Below, piece after piece: positions 20,786 through 31,690 of a DNA stretch of 64,000 bases. Made by a program: the position numbers and the translations under genes. The notes beneath the pieces were generated by a model. The model did not search any database. It was given only the letters and a program-made list of their open reading frames with translations, and was not told the origin of the DNA. Positions within the stretch are counted from its first letter, which is position 1. Every line of letters starts with the position of its first letter. The DNA comes from Sabellastarte sp. h YS-2021 (Eukaryota; Annelida; Polychaeta; Sabellida; Sabellidae). Location of the stretch: the NCBI GenBank assembly GCA_964017235.1, contig OZ024930.1, positions 153,140,221 to 153,204,220 on the forward strand, in the 5' to 3' direction.

Positions 20786-20870
20786 CTTGGTAGGGACATT
20801 GGTTAAGGGGTGTAGGTGTGCATCATGGTGTGACCTTTGGCTTTGGCTCTGCTTCAGAAATCAGACATTT

Positions 20871-21077
20871 TTAATAGCATGAAAACCCCACGGATCACCA
20901 TTCACCATACCATTCACCCCAATATCATATACAAATAAAAAGACATCATGACTATTAGTGATTGTTGCTGTTAAGTAAGGAATTGGGGCCCCAGTTGGTG
21001 GTTTTATAGTAATATTTTATAAATAGAAAGAAATCCGTTCATGGAGTTGCACACCCAATAACCTACATTTTTATTGC
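20871..21077. other. No gene or repeat recognised
   Basis: This is AT-rich intronic sequence between the family A fragment and the third DIRS copy. I see no coding or structural signal. Confidence 0.4.
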
Positions 21078-21265
21078 GTTAATACTTCCTATCCAATGGA
21101 CAATTGCTAATCCAGTCGGCGCAGACCGGCCCGCCAAACGCCAGAAAAAGACGTCCTGTGTTTCCACCGGCTGGCCGGTCCGTAGTACTGTGCACTCCCC
21201 AGATGGCGCCTCGTACTTCCTTCCTGTCTAGACAACCTGACGTCATAGCATCTTTTTCGTTTGGC
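21078..21265 (+). repeat. Left terminal repeat of DIRS copy 3
   Basis: It begins GTTAATACTTCCTATCC and keeps CCAATGGACAATTGCT, the GCCAAACGCCAGAAAAAG block and the inner CATCTTTTTCGTTTGGCGCG edge. The inverted pair is CCAGTC-N6-GACCGG (21112-21129), with one arm changed by one base compared with the other copies. Confidence 0.8.
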
Positions 21266-21733
21266 GCGTGTACTGTGCAGACGTAGTTTCTACAATCTCC
21301 AGATTTTTTAAAGAAATGTGTGCATTGTGGCGGATTTTCAACCTCATATGTGGATATTTTCAGTGTAGAAGTGTTATCTACTGATCAAGCATGGATATAC
21401 ATTTAGAAATCTGCTGGAAACGCTCCCTAGTTGACTCAATTTAATTTTGATGATAGGGCAGTAATCGACGAGAAATATGAAGGCAGCCATTTTGCTAGTT
21501 TCCTCCCATTCAACCATTGTGTTGTTTAGGGGCAGATCGACAATATGGAGGAATTATGGATATACTTCTTACAGGTATTTTTATCCGTGTCTTTTGTTTG
21601 AATGAACCTTCTGTAACCTGCCAGCTACAGTTACCATAGAAACGTCTTTTCTAGTACTACATATGCAAATCCCGGAAATCTGCAGTCTACGTAGTTTTGA
21701 ACACTGCATATAGAGGGAATTCCCCTATGGAAG
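21266..21733. other. DIRS copy 3 leader or decayed gag, no open frame
   Basis: This is where the gag start with its Cys/His cluster should be, but I cannot see it. No other feature is recognised. Confidence 0.35.
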
Positions 21734-22310
21734 GTGCCTTCTTCATCAGAGCGCACTGGTACAGACTTCTCTGCTGTAAAGCATCAGTCACACCAGCCTA
21801 GCTCAAGTATTTTTTCATCAGAAGCAATAGATGAATTCTTCAGATTTCTTCATAGCGCACTGGTCCAGACATCTTTGCTGCAAAGCATTAGTCGACCGGC
21901 AAGCTTATATATATCTATATAGAAGGCATCCATCAGAAGAGCATGAAGGTTGAACACACGTCTATTGTGATATCAGTCCCTCCCTTGCGGACCCGGCTTC
22001 GTTGTCGGTAGTGAGGGTTGTGGATGGCCAGTTCACTGGTTTTATCACGAAAGGAAGAAGGAACTTCATCTACAAATCTTCAGAGCGCACTGGTCCAGGC
22101 TCCCCTGCTTTTAAAGCATCAGCCGGCCGGCCAGCTTAAAAGAACGCGACCTCTGACATCATATCCAGTCAGCCAATCGTGTTCCTTCCTTCCAACTCAC
22201 GAAGCTGGTCACGTGATTCACCGACCAGGTCACGAAGTTAATCACGTGATTCACCGAACAAGAAGGTCGGAAGTGCATTCTTTGCACTCACATCTACTGT
22301 GACTCCAGTT
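21734..22310 (+). pseudogene. DIRS gag remnant, Ser/Thr-rich repeats (copy 3)
   Basis: Short frames encode SSERTGTDFSAVKHQSHQPS and, later, SALVQ / KHQPAGQLKRTRP segments that match the repeated RTGTD..S..HQ..SQP motif in the gag of copy 1. At the DNA level the phrase AGCGCACTGGT(A/C)CAG recurs at about 21752, 21858, 22086 and 22336. Two blocks near 22200 and 22440 repeat a TCACGTGATTCACCGACCAG phrase. The frame is lost. Confidence 0.55.
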
Positions 22311-22696
22311 TTTAGTTCCTGAAATTCACCTCCAGTGCACTGGTAGACTTCTATGCTACAGGCATCAATCGACCAGTCACCTCACGTTTACTGTGATATA
22401 AGGAAAGAACGCGTCCAGGGAGGGCATCTCCCCGAAGTTGGTCACATGATTCACCGACCAGGTTCCGAAGCTGATCGTCATCTCCAATCAGCCAATCATA
22501 TTGCCCCTCCGACCCGCAAGCGGGTCACGTGACACACCGACCAACATTTGTTTCTAAAAATAGGTCACAAGGGCTTTCCCAGAAACTGTCAAATCTCAAA
22601 TAAGACGTGCGTTTGAAAGAAATACTTTTATTTATGGTGGAAACCTACAGCCAGCTGTATTCAACACAAAAGATAGTTGTAAAATTGCTTTAGCAA

Positions 22697-22935
22697 TTGG
22701 TTACAGAGTGTACCGATCAGTACCGGCTACACTGCCTTGTACACTTGCTTCAACAACTGGTTACAGAGTGTACCGGCTGGTACTGGCCACACAGCCTTGT
22801 ACACTTGCTTCAACAACTAGTTACAGAGTATACCGACTGGGTACCCGCTACACAGCCTTGTACAGTTGTTTCAACAGCTGGTTACAGAGTGTGCCGACTG
22901 GGTACCAGCTACACAGCCTTCACTGAACGGTTCAT
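22697..22935 (+). repeat. 60-62 bp tandem repeat, four units, in DIRS copy 3
   Basis: Four units contain GGTTACAGAGTGTACCG, a variable CTGG(T/G)TA stretch and CACACAGCCTTGTACACTTG or a variant, with CTTCAACAACT at the joints. They lie between the gag remnant and the RT of copy 3. The phrase CAACTGG also recurs at about 23310. The short frames across them are probably a product of the repetition. Confidence 0.7.
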
Positions 22936-23600
22936 ATTAGCCGGTTCATATTAGCCGGTTACAGAACCTTCCTGCCTATTACCAACCAGCACCAAGAATC
23001 ACAACTCAAAGGTCTACCAGCTGGCCATCCCTCATCAGCAGCCTATTCACCGGCCTAAGACTGATGACAGGCCTAATAATGTGTAGTTCCTTCTTGCACA
23101 GAAACTGCTTCAACCGGTTAGAGTTCACCAACCGATTACCGGCTATATAGTTTTCACTGAGCAGTTTTGCTTCACACCAGCTGGTTACAGAGACTACCGA
23201 CCTATCAGGTGCAATTGCTGTCTTGCCCCTTTTTGCAATACTGGTTTCAGAGTGGGGATCACCTAGTTAGTAGACTAGTAACTTATTAAATTTGCAATTT
23301 TGTACACTTCTTCAACAACTGGAAAAAGCTGAGCTGGCGAAATATAGACCAGTAGATGTCAAAATTCATTGGTGACCCCAGCTGAAAATTTGGTTACAGA
23401 GAATTCTTAGACCAGTCAGTGGGTTTGGTGATATGACAGTGTCCCAAGCTACTGCCAGGCAACCTTCCCTTATCACACCTCTCAACAGCCTGTATCGGTG
23501 CTGGACTTGACTGGAGAGATAATAGATTTCACCTTGACAAACACAGACCTGAATAACCAGCATGAAAGGAAATAGGTCTTAATCAAAAAAAAAAAAAAAA
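22936..23600. other. Unassigned part of DIRS copy 3, ends in a 19-bp poly-A
   Basis: CCGG-rich words typical of this DIRS family continue to about 23250. Sequence around 23270-23310 resembles the flank AAATTTGCAATTTT seen near 10310. A poly-A run at about 23585-23603 may mark a retroposed insert. No protein is recognised. Confidence 0.35.
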
Positions 23601-24640
23601 AAAGTGGTCGATAGTCAAACAAGCTCTTCATCATGTCCGGCCAAGGGTCAGTCATCCCAATTTCTTGTAAAGGCTGCACCTTGCAAGATGCTGGCCTGGG
23701 GCAAGAGTCTTTTAAATGTGAAAAGTTGTGTCAGCCCCACCGGACCGGACAACAGCAAGAACAGAGAGAATGTTTTCTCGGATCATTGTCACCAGACCGG
23801 ACCAGAGGGACAGAAATGTTTGTCAGACTAGCAAATGTCCCGAATGTGGCACACATCTGCCTGTAGGGTCCAGACTAACCCCGTTTCGGGACTTAGGAAG
23901 CCTTGGGGGGCCGGACCCTAGGTAGTACAAACGTTGAAGGAGGGCTACACTCCCAGTCAAGACCAAGTTTGACTAGGTCACCCAAATTATCAACTGCTAT
24001 GCACATCTTCACAGGAACCTATTGGTTAGAAACATTACATCAGCTTATGGACAAGGAATGGTGCAGTCGAGCCAGTTCAGAATCTCTGGGCTTCTTCAAC
24101 CTTGCTTGGTTCCAAAACCACAACCATTGGAGACCTATTCTAGGTCTGAGCAAACCAAGCCTTTCGGAGACCATCAGGACCATCCTCCAACAATGGGAGT
24201 GGGTTACCTCATTAGATTTCAAGGACGCCTACATCCATATACCAATACAGGAACAGTCCAGGACATGTCAAATTTCATGTCCAGGGTCGGACATACCAGT
24301 TCAAAGCACTGTCTTTCGGTCTGTCCACTGCACCCATGGAGCTCACTGTAGTAGCAAAGGAGTTGAAACTGATGGCCATATACAAGGGTATAATAATCCA
24401 CCAGTACTTAGACCACTGGTTGGTGAAAGCCACATCCCACCGGGGTTGTCTCCGGCATACACTAGATCTAGTGAAAATATGCCCAAGTTTAGGTTACCAG
24501 TTCGACCTTATGGCCGGTCGGGTCCGTCCATACCGGACCATTGGCAGAACCTTCAGGACAAATACTAGAAATACTGTCACTACCGGTGTGTCCGGTCCAG
24601 CAGTTCATGTCTGATAGGTTTACTAACAACCACAGGAGAG
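23601..24640 (+). pseudogene. DIRS reverse transcriptase remnant (copy 3)
   Basis: A Cys-containing linker (SKCPECGTHLPVGSRL) leads to the palm in shifting frames. Recognisable blocks are WRPILGLSKPS, VTSLDFKDAYIHIPI (one catalytic Asp kept), a GLSTAP-like DNA segment, HQYLDHWLV (the second Asp of the YLDD box is His) and LGYQFDLMAGRV. At least three frameshifts are needed to read it through. The CPEC-x3-LPVGSRL linker is better kept here than in the sister copies and suggests a small zinc-binding knuckle before the RT. Confidence 0.75.
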
Positions 24641-25590
24641 CATTTTCACCTAGGCCGACTTCATAGGAGACCCATACAGTGGCATCTCAAAAACAACTGG
24701 AGGGTACCAGAGTCACTAAAAAAGGTGATTCCAATACCAAGGTGATTGCACCCATTTTTACAAGGGTGGTTGCAAGAGGACAATGTCATTACAGGCCAAC
24801 CATTACACCCAATAAAGCATGATCTGCAAATTTTACAGATTCATCAAAGGCAAGGTGGGGTGCTCACTTAAACGAACACACTGCAGGAGGCACCTAGTCC
24901 CTCCTGGAAAGCAAGTTGCATATCAATTACCTAGAACTCAAGGCAGTCTTCTAGCCTTACATGAGTTCCAAGACCTCTGTATACACAAGATAGTACTTGT
25001 AGAGACAGACAACACCACAGTGGTGTCATACACAAACAGGGAAGGTGCCATGAGGTCGGGCCCACTTTGTGCTTTACTATGGAGAATTTTGACCTGGGGT
25101 GCCAGAAATCAAGTAACTCTACAAGCCTGACTCATTCCAGGCTGGCTGAGTGTGGTCGCAGACAAGCTATCTAGGCTAGACCAGACCACCCAAACAGAGT
25201 GGTCTCTCCTTCAGGAGGTCTTCCAAGCAATATGCAACAGGTGGCACCAGCTTCAAATAGACCTATTTGCCACGAGGTTCAACCTCAAGTTGCCCTTGTT
25301 TGTGTCACCGGTACCGGATCCCCTGGTTACAGCAGTGAATGCGCTCAGGTTGCCATGGTAGGATCAGGAAGCATACACCTTCCCATTATCAGTCATATTG
25401 GGCAAAGCGGTGATGTTGCAGGACTCCCCATACAAGAGGATCATTCTGATTGCTCTGGGGTGGCCCATCATGCCTTGGTTTTGGGATCCAGTGGCCAGGT
25501 CCAACAAAATCCCACTGAGCCTGCCCAATCTGCCCAACCTGTTGACACAACCACTCAGTCAGATCCCTCACAGAAATCTGACAAATCTTA
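24641..25590 (+). pseudogene. DIRS RNase H and post-RNase H region (copy 3)
   Basis: Blocks seen are DSSKARWGAHLN-like DNA near 24840, YLELKAVF-like DNA near 24930, ETDNTTVVSYTNREGAMRSG near 25010 (keeping the acidic residue lost in copy 2), and VVADKLSRLDQTTQTEWSL at 25152. The conserved QIDLFATRFNLKLPLFVS segment follows at about 25255. Stop codons and shifts lie between them. It is useful as an outgroup for judging which changes in copy 2 are mutations. Confidence 0.75.
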
Positions 25591-26005
25591 ATCTTGATAC
25601 ACGGCTCCTGGAGCCTCAGAATTCGAGGAGCAGGGCTTCGCTGAGGCGGTGGCAGCAAGAATTGAGGCTCCTCAAAAGGGCATCAACCAGATCAGTCTAT
25701 GAGGCAAAGTGGACCATTGTTACAAGTGGTGCGTCACTAATCAGGTGGACCTCAGGGTACCTCTGTAACGTCAGTTGCCGACTTCCTTATGTACCTTATG
25801 AGGACAGGAAACTACAGCCCAGCACCATTGATGGTTACAGTTCAGCCATTGCTGATTAACTGGGAAATTCACCCTTCAACATCAGCAGGGACAAAAATCT
25901 CGCTCATCTCCTGGACAGTTTCCACAGAGACAGACCCAAGGGTAGGAGGGGCGTACCCTACTGGAACCTCTCACTGGTCTTGCACCAGCTGAATAAGGCT
26001 TCGTT
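25591..26005 (+). pseudogene. DIRS tyrosine recombinase N-terminal remnant (copy 3)
   Basis: DNA matching EQGFAEAVAARIEAPQ, KLQPSTIDGYSSAIAD and a PRVGGAYPTGTSHW-type stretch (the latter in another frame) corresponds to 15520-15870 of copy 2. It keeps the Glu codon where copy 2 has a stop. The catalytic half is missing; the sequence continues as a family A unit after TTCGTTTGGGG. Confidence 0.7.
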
Positions 26006-26640
26006 TGGGGGTTATATGTGTGCAATGTTACGATGTGACCTGGATTTGACCTTTGATCTTGCATATCTGATGCTATTTTATCTTTCTACAGGGATATCTG
26101 ATACTATTTTATCGCTCTTATATCTTTTTTACTTGAATTTTGGTTGTTGCATTTTGTTGCACCTTTGGGTGTCTTTTGAACTAGATTAAGCACCGTTAAA
26201 GTCATATTAGAATTCATTAACTCTGTTTTCCGTTTGCAACTTCCCATTGTAACAGATGGTATTGCATCAAGTGAGCCACAGGTTTTGCCCCAACTCCACA
26301 TAAAGGCATGTATTATGACATCTGTATGTATGGGTAATATTCAAAACATTCAAACCATAATTCGACCATACTAATGAATATCAAAATGGGAGAAATCTTA
26401 AAGCTTCATAATTTTTAGTTAACTGAATTGTCATATTTTAATACTTAATCTTTACATGCAGTTTCATTCTCTTAGATGTTATTTTCTCTACTTAAACATT
26501 ATTTGGACACTGACACTGCTCTGAAATTATCCCAATCTGTGTACTGTTTCACTACTTCTTATATCTCATGGTGCTGTAAACTATTTCCCCAGGCTGTGGA
26601 GTACGGGCATCTCTGATGCTATTTTTAATACTACACTGGT
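26006..26640 (+). mobile_element. Family A tandem element (copy A4), 5'-truncated
   Basis: One partial unit (GGTTATATGTGTGCAATG, TGACCTGGATTTGACC) is followed by the family tail: GTTGCACCTTTGGGTG, TTCCCATTGTAACAGATGG, GGTAATATTCAAAACAT and GGCTGTGGAGTACGGGCATC. The head and most units are missing. It abuts the broken end of DIRS copy 3, so one event may have truncated both. Confidence 0.65.
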
Positions 26641-27230
26641 GAAGTTTTAATAATTTCAACAGCAGAGAAGCCCTTGTTAATTGGGTCATGATCATGCTAC
26701 ATGGAACCTCAACAGTAAATACTGTCACCAGCATGCAACTTTGTACAATAATTTTCAATTTCATACCAATTTTAAAGTTTAAATATTTCTTTTTCTAAAA
26801 ATATCTTAAAAATCCCAGTATATTATGAATTTAAACAGTCAAGTTGAAATATATCTGCAACATTGTCAGAAAATAAATTAATTAGTTATTTTTTAACTAG
26901 CAGGAAAGGCCATGGATCACCATGCCATTATTTGTGCCCACAATGTAAATACACTAGAACCTTTATTATCTGAACTGAATGGGGACTAATCAGGTCAGAC
27001 AACAGGGATTGGAACTTCCGATAGATGAAATGGAGTCACGTTGGGCCGAAAACTGGTGTATAGTATGGGCTATAATTTGTGAATTATAAGTTTTAGCACT
27101 AACATGGGAATTAGTCATTATATCATAGTATAATTCTGATAACTTAAATCAGTTTTACAGTGTTTTCATGGCTCTCTTGTAGTTTTAAGGCATTAACTAC
27201 ACTTTAAAGTAACTTCCCAGTAAACATTAT
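26641..27230. other. Intronic sequence without recognised features
   Basis: This is AT-rich intron 1 sequence. No exon with plausible borders, tandem repeat or inverted repeat is seen. Confidence 0.4.
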
Positions 27231-27234
27231 AAAT

Positions 27235-27790
27235 GTTTATGAACGTTTATAAACCTAACTATGAACAGTTTATTTAAGGTTTAAAATGATGGGCTCCTAA
27301 ACGTTTATGTATAAACGTTTATAAACGTTTATGCATAAATGTTTATAAATGTTTATACATAAACGTTTATAACGTTCAAGTATCCAGCATGATTCATGGG
27401 AGAATGTAAACAAACTTCATTTTATGAATAATTTCCCTATTCACATTAATTTATCCTTGTACAGTGTATTCTATGATATAATGTACTTTTATATCTCCAC
27501 TTATAATTTAATGATGGCTTCAAACAACAGTGATACAGCAAGATATAGTAACAGAAATATTTCTCCAGTTTCTCTCAAAATGGCTGTGCTGATGTCATCG
27601 TCCCAAATGAAAGTGAGGTTAAGATATTCTTCACTCTTTGTAAACGTTTAAAAACATTTATAAACCAAACTAATGTGGCTGAAACGTTTATAAACCCATA
27701 ATATTGAATAATTGTCAATATTTAGGTTTATATTTGGTTTAAAAAATGTTTATAAGTTTACTAAACGTTTATAAACATTTGCTATGCTTA
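27235..27790. repeat. Clusters of AAACGTTTATAAACGTTT-like palindromic words
   Basis: Two clusters, 27235-27375 and 27640-27785, are made of repeated near-palindromic words (AAACGTTTATAAACG, ATAAATGTTTATAAATG). As the word is self-complementary, the clusters can pair with each other around the 260-bp stretch between them. It may be a foldback MITE with satellite-like arms. It lies 280 bp upstream of exon 2. Confidence 0.55.
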
Positions 27791-28069
27791 TTGGGTTTAT
27801 TCAACACATATTACGCAAACTTGAGCTGGGTGTGTTTGGTTGGTACATGCATTATTGATATTTGAATGTTGTCTGTTGTCATGCATTTTGTTAATTGAAA
27901 ACCTCTGGGACATTATTAATGCAAAACCCAATCAAACATGCTTTCAGTGAATGGAATTTCAACAAAAAATGTTTTCCAAACACCTGTTTGTATCTGTGTT
28001 GTGGGTCTAACATCAGTATTTCAAATAATTTCCAATTTATGTAACTATTGTCAGTGTATTGTGTTGTAG

Positions 28070-28202
28070 GAATACTTTGCACGGAAGAAGTTTTCTAAAA
28101 AAGTTGAAAGCATCAAACTCACTCCAAGGAATGGAAAACAGATGAGCCAGGATCTAATGTCACTACAAACTGTATCAAAGACACACAGTTGCACAAATAA
28201 TG
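28070..28202 (+). CDS. REDIC1: REDIC1 (C12orf40-like), exon 2
   Basis: The acceptor is TTGTGTTGTAG and the donor G|GTATAG. The exon is 133 bp: 44 codons plus one base (phase 0 in, phase 1 out). It encodes EYFARKKFSKKVESIKLTPR, then GKQMSQDLMSLQTVSK. Joined after KKKQK of exon 1, the KQK-EYF junction matches the vertebrate family, and the (L)(S/T)P..N......D(L/I)(M/L).L pattern also fits the vertebrate sequence as I recall it. The segment is basic and probably helical. It is preceded by an intron of about 23.3 kb that holds three DIRS copies and several MITEs. Confidence 0.75.
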
Positions 28203-28630
28203 GTATAGTTATTCCAACTCTACTTGAAATTTTTGATTTTTCATAAACCGTGTTGATAGGAGTGTCAAATATAAATGTTCTATGGTGGAGATTAAATACA
28301 GGTATTTTAAAATACAATATTATATAGTAAAATGTAATTATTATTTTCTAGCCTCTACTTCATTTTAAATATTCTTTATAGGTAACCTTAACTTGAATTT
28401 AAAAAAAACTTCATACATAGGTTTATAAGTCTTTTGCTTGAAAGATCGCTGGCAGCAATAAAACAAGAATTACTAGCTTTGTTTCTATAAATTATAGTAG
28501 ATATTATAAAATAAGTTTGTTATCCCTAATCACTGTAAGTACACATTGGAGAGGCAAAAAGCAATGCCACAAGTGCATTTCGATATTCAGCTTGATTGTG
28601 TATTTATCTTGTTGCAGTGTTTATTTTCAG

Positions 28631-28784
28631 CTAGTGCTAAAGTTGATCGGAAAAATAAGATCAATGTGAGAATGGTGGACTTAAACAAAATAATGTCTAC
28701 TTCAACGATCCCAAAGGAAATTGATCTTGGACCCATGTCTCCCCCAAAGAGAACATTGACAGATAGTGTAGGGATCCATAGCAG
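28631..28784 (+). CDS. REDIC1: REDIC1 (C12orf40-like), exon 3
   Basis: The acceptor TTATTTTCAG and donor AGCAG|GTTTGT give 154 bp, phase 1 in and phase 2 out. It encodes SAKVDRKNKINVRMVDLNKI and then IDLGPMSPPKRTLTDSVG. The ELPMSPH.VPSK-type motif of vertebrate C12orf40 corresponds to DLGPMSPPKR, supporting the assignment. The region is Ser/Pro-rich and probably disordered, with a possible SP phosphosite. An upstream AG (TTGCAG at about 28616) would be an alternative acceptor but breaks the phase. Confidence 0.72.
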
Positions 28785-29220
28785 GTTTGTCACACCCAGC
28801 ACAGGTTTTTTTTTTTTTTTTTTTTATGCCAGCTGATTTGTCAGTCAGCTGACATGGCATCACTCTGCAGCGTACGCGTCCACGTCTGCGTCCGCATCCG
28901 AGTGAACAACTTCGCCTGCAAAACTACAAGGCCTAAAGACATACTGTTTTTTTAAGAGATACCTTATCTATCGAGGATGAAAAATTGTTCAAGGCATGCA
29001 AATCTGTCTGTTCGTCTGTTTGCTAGAGACATTACAAGGGAGGTACCCCACCAAAAGTATGAAAATTTGTACACTTTATCACAATTTTCTCATTGACTAT
29101 TGCAGGGATTTTTCTCATATCTTGCATATATGTACTAGGCCACAAGTAGATTCCCTTGTGTGGGTATCACACCTGGATCTGTCTTAATTTTTTTTAATGA
29201 ATTTTTTTAATAATTTTTAA

Positions 29221-29610
29221 TAGGGCTGGAACGGGTGCTGAAAAATGGCATCAAGTACTCGCCCTCTCACAACCGGCCCGAATTCGAGTAACCGCAAGAT
29301 TTAGTAGCTACCATTAGAAGTCTTCTGTAAACAAATAGTCTGTTCCAGAAACGAAACTTTTGAAAAAAAACGTCTTCTATTTGACCAGATGTTATAGAAT
29401 ATGGAGTAAATTATACGTTTTCAAGTGAAAATAGCAACTTTAATTGATATTATGTGACGGAAATGCTGAAATGTGGCATATTTTACACAAGCGTTTCATG
29501 ACGTGGGCGATAATACAATACCTCGCGAGTAACCGAGGATTTAAAATGGACTCGAGTACTAGCAATGATTGACTCGTCTATCGAGGCTCGAGTACTCGTT
29601 CACAGCCCTA
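29221..29610. mobile_element. hAT-like MITE, 390 bp, in family D
   Basis: The ends read TAGGGCTGGAACGGGT and, at the right, ACTCGTTCACAGCCCTA, giving inverted ends of the TAGGGCTG type. The flanks (ATTTTTAA and GTTTTTAA) are an 8-bp duplication with one mismatch. No coding capacity. CTCGAGTACT-type words near both ends extend the inverted repeat. Confidence 0.75.
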
Positions 29611-30162
29611 GTTTTTAATGCATTAAAATTCATGAAATCACTTATTTTCTCATGGACTATTGCAGGGATTTTTCTCATATCTTGCATATATGTACTTGGC
29701 CACTAGTAGATTCCCTTGTGTGAGTATCAGGCCTGGATCTTTTTAAATTATTTTTTTATGAATTTTTAAAATAATTTTAATGCATTAAAATTCACAAAAT
29801 CATGCACTAAATTACCTATAACTTGAAAAGTATTGCATTCAGAGCATTTTGTTAAAATATGTTATTCATCTACTTTTTCCATAGCTACAACATGTTGAGC
29901 AACTTAGGTGTTTATTCCAACAGCTAAGTGAGTAATAGCTATATTCTGATTTTTCAGTACCTTTCATTATGAGTAAAATCACTTATAACTCAAGAACTAG
30001 TGCATTTAGAGAATTTTGTATAAATATGTTATTCAGCTACTTTTGGGTCAGCCATAACATAGTAAAAGTGCAGACCCGTAGCTCATTGCATAGTCGAGTA
30101 ATAGCTAATTTGAGGCTATCACTGTTGAGTAAATTGCTTGTATCTTCAAAAATATTTCATTT

Positions 30163-30324
30163 TATTGCGCTACAATAGCTTACTATGTGAGACTGATTGC
30201 TGTTCTCGGATGGCCGCAAGGCTTCATGGCCAACGTCTAAGAAAAATAGACATTTATAGTTGGCCCTAGCCTCAGGTTGTCGTCTCACGGTACACTCTGA
30301 GATTCGTCTCCTTTTTCTCGTTGG
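30163..30324 (+). repeat. Left inverted terminal repeat of DIRS copy 4
   Basis: It begins TATTGCGCTACAATAGC. Landmarks shared with the right end are GAGACTGATTG, CATGGCCAACGTCTAAG, AAAAATAGACATTTAT, AGCCTCAGGTTGTCGTCTC and GGTACACTCTGAGATTC. It has no 40-bp extension as found at the right end. Confidence 0.8.
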
Positions 30325-31430
30325 CCGCGTGATTATAACATGCTTTTATTTTGGAAGAAAAAGATCTCAATTTTACAAGGATATACTTGTCGTTGGATAT
30401 TGAAACTACATCAGTTTCCTTATTTTAATACATAGAATCATAATTTGGTGACTTTTCATAGATCAGATAAGTATTTTTAGCATATTTTACAACTGAAGTC
30501 CACTTCCGGGTTCACGTTGTAAAGAAACAGCAACTCGTTTATATGGCTTTTAATACACGATATATGCCTGGCGAATAAAATAAAATATTTAACCCCTATC
30601 TGCTTCATTATTGGACCATTTCCAGGGTTTAAAAATATATAAATTAAGCACAAACGAGTCCTTGTTGAGAGAAATCATCGGAAACAACTTCCGTTTTTGT
30701 CGAGACGGCAATTGCTTGCAAACTAATGCACAACTCGTTTATGTAGTTTATATACAGGAATATATGCCTGTTGAAATCAAATAAGATAAATTTGTGAATG
30801 GTTTATCCCCGTTCTTCTACAGTATTTGTCCATTTTAAAGGTTAAAATATGATATAAAGCATGAAACTAACTTGGGGAATCCTTGGGGAAACCCCTGTGA
30901 TGACATCACGTCTAGACAGCATGTGCTGAGAGACGCGTGTATGTAGCTTCTTATACAGTACGTTTACCTATTAAATAACATGAAATAAAATATTTTACCC
31001 CTTCTTTCCTGTATTATTGACCATTTAAAATGTTAATACTTAAATAAAACAGGAATTGAATCCTTGCTCAAATCGTCTAGACAATACGTGTTTTTCAAAC
31101 TAAGTTAACCTTGGTTTGGCATTATTTTAAGTCATCCAATTTTATAATATAAAAAATATAATATATTTTGCATTTTAGGTTCTATGTTATTTAATAAAAA
31201 TTCTGTGTAATTATTGCTTTCCTTATCTCACAACTAGCGCTACCTGCAGTGAGGCGGGTGGGGCAGATGACCTTGTGTCACTCTTGATTTATGGTAAATA
31301 AACGTAAATAAATCCAGTTGTGTAGTTCTCTTCAAAGAACTGTTAAAGGAAAGCTTACATGGAAATTATAATATCCAACTTCTTCTAAGCCTGGGTGGAT
31401 CAGACCCCTGCTTGAATCTGAAACCAGATC
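30325..31430. other. DIRS copy 4 leader, no open frame recognised
   Basis: The sequence is AT-rich. Phrases such as CAACTCGTTTATATGG and CAACTCGTTTATGTAG (about 30531 and 30732), and GCCTGGCGAATAAAAT / GCCTGTTGAAATCAAAT, recur, suggesting old duplications of about 200 bp. No gag is seen. Confidence 0.4.
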
Positions 31431-31434
31431 CGAA

Positions 31435-31690
31435 CTTAGTTCATCCGAGTTCTTTTTATCCATCCGAGAATCGGATGCATTATTCCCAAGTTCTATCCAT
31501 CCGAGTATGATTTGATGCTCGGATTTTCATTGCATCTAGATCCGATGCTCAGATCTAACATCTGATGATCAGATGTCTCAGTTACAATCCTATACTCGGA
31601 TGATCGGATGTTTTACAACTACGTTCCGATGCTCGGATGATTGGATCTTAAATCTGATGTTCGGATGATGGTTCCAGATCAGAACTCTGA
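31435..31690. repeat. Array of ATCCGATGCTCGGATG-like words
   Basis: About a dozen variants of a near-palindromic word (GATCCGATGCTC, CTCGGATGATCGGATG, CATCCGAG) are packed into 250 bp, irregularly spaced. It lies where the gag of copy 4 would be expected. Function unknown. Confidence 0.55.

Larger units (their letters stand above)
17425..20870 (+). mobile_element. Family A tandem element (copy A1), with nested insertions
   Basis: The left end GGCTGTTTGGGTATTG and CCATGGTGTC match the head of the full family A copy at 37572. Fragments of its roughly 145-bp unit (TCTCAGAAACTGTAAGGTG, GATACTTGGTAGGGACATTG, GTGTGCAACATCATGG, TGACCTTGATTTGACC) lie at 17490-17741, 19725-20050 and 20786-20870. They are split by a foldback (17573-17680), by a hAT MITE (17742-19724) that itself carries another family A copy, and by an unclassified repeat (about 20110-20785). 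No protein is encoded. Confidence 0.65.
21078..26005 (+). mobile_element. DIRS-type retrotransposon copy 3, decayed and 3'-truncated
   Basis: A left terminal repeat (21078-21265) of the same family as copies 1 and 2 is followed by gag fragments, a repeat-rich insert, reverse transcriptase, RNase H, the post-RNase H region and the start of the recombinase. The sequence changes to a family A unit near 26005, within the recombinase N-terminal half. Frames are broken throughout. No right terminal repeat is present. The copy is older or less conserved than copies 1 and 2. Confidence 0.8.

Noticed and set aside
28603-28630. Alternative acceptor TTGCAG upstream of exon 3
   Set aside because: Using it would add 13 bases and break the phase with exon 2.
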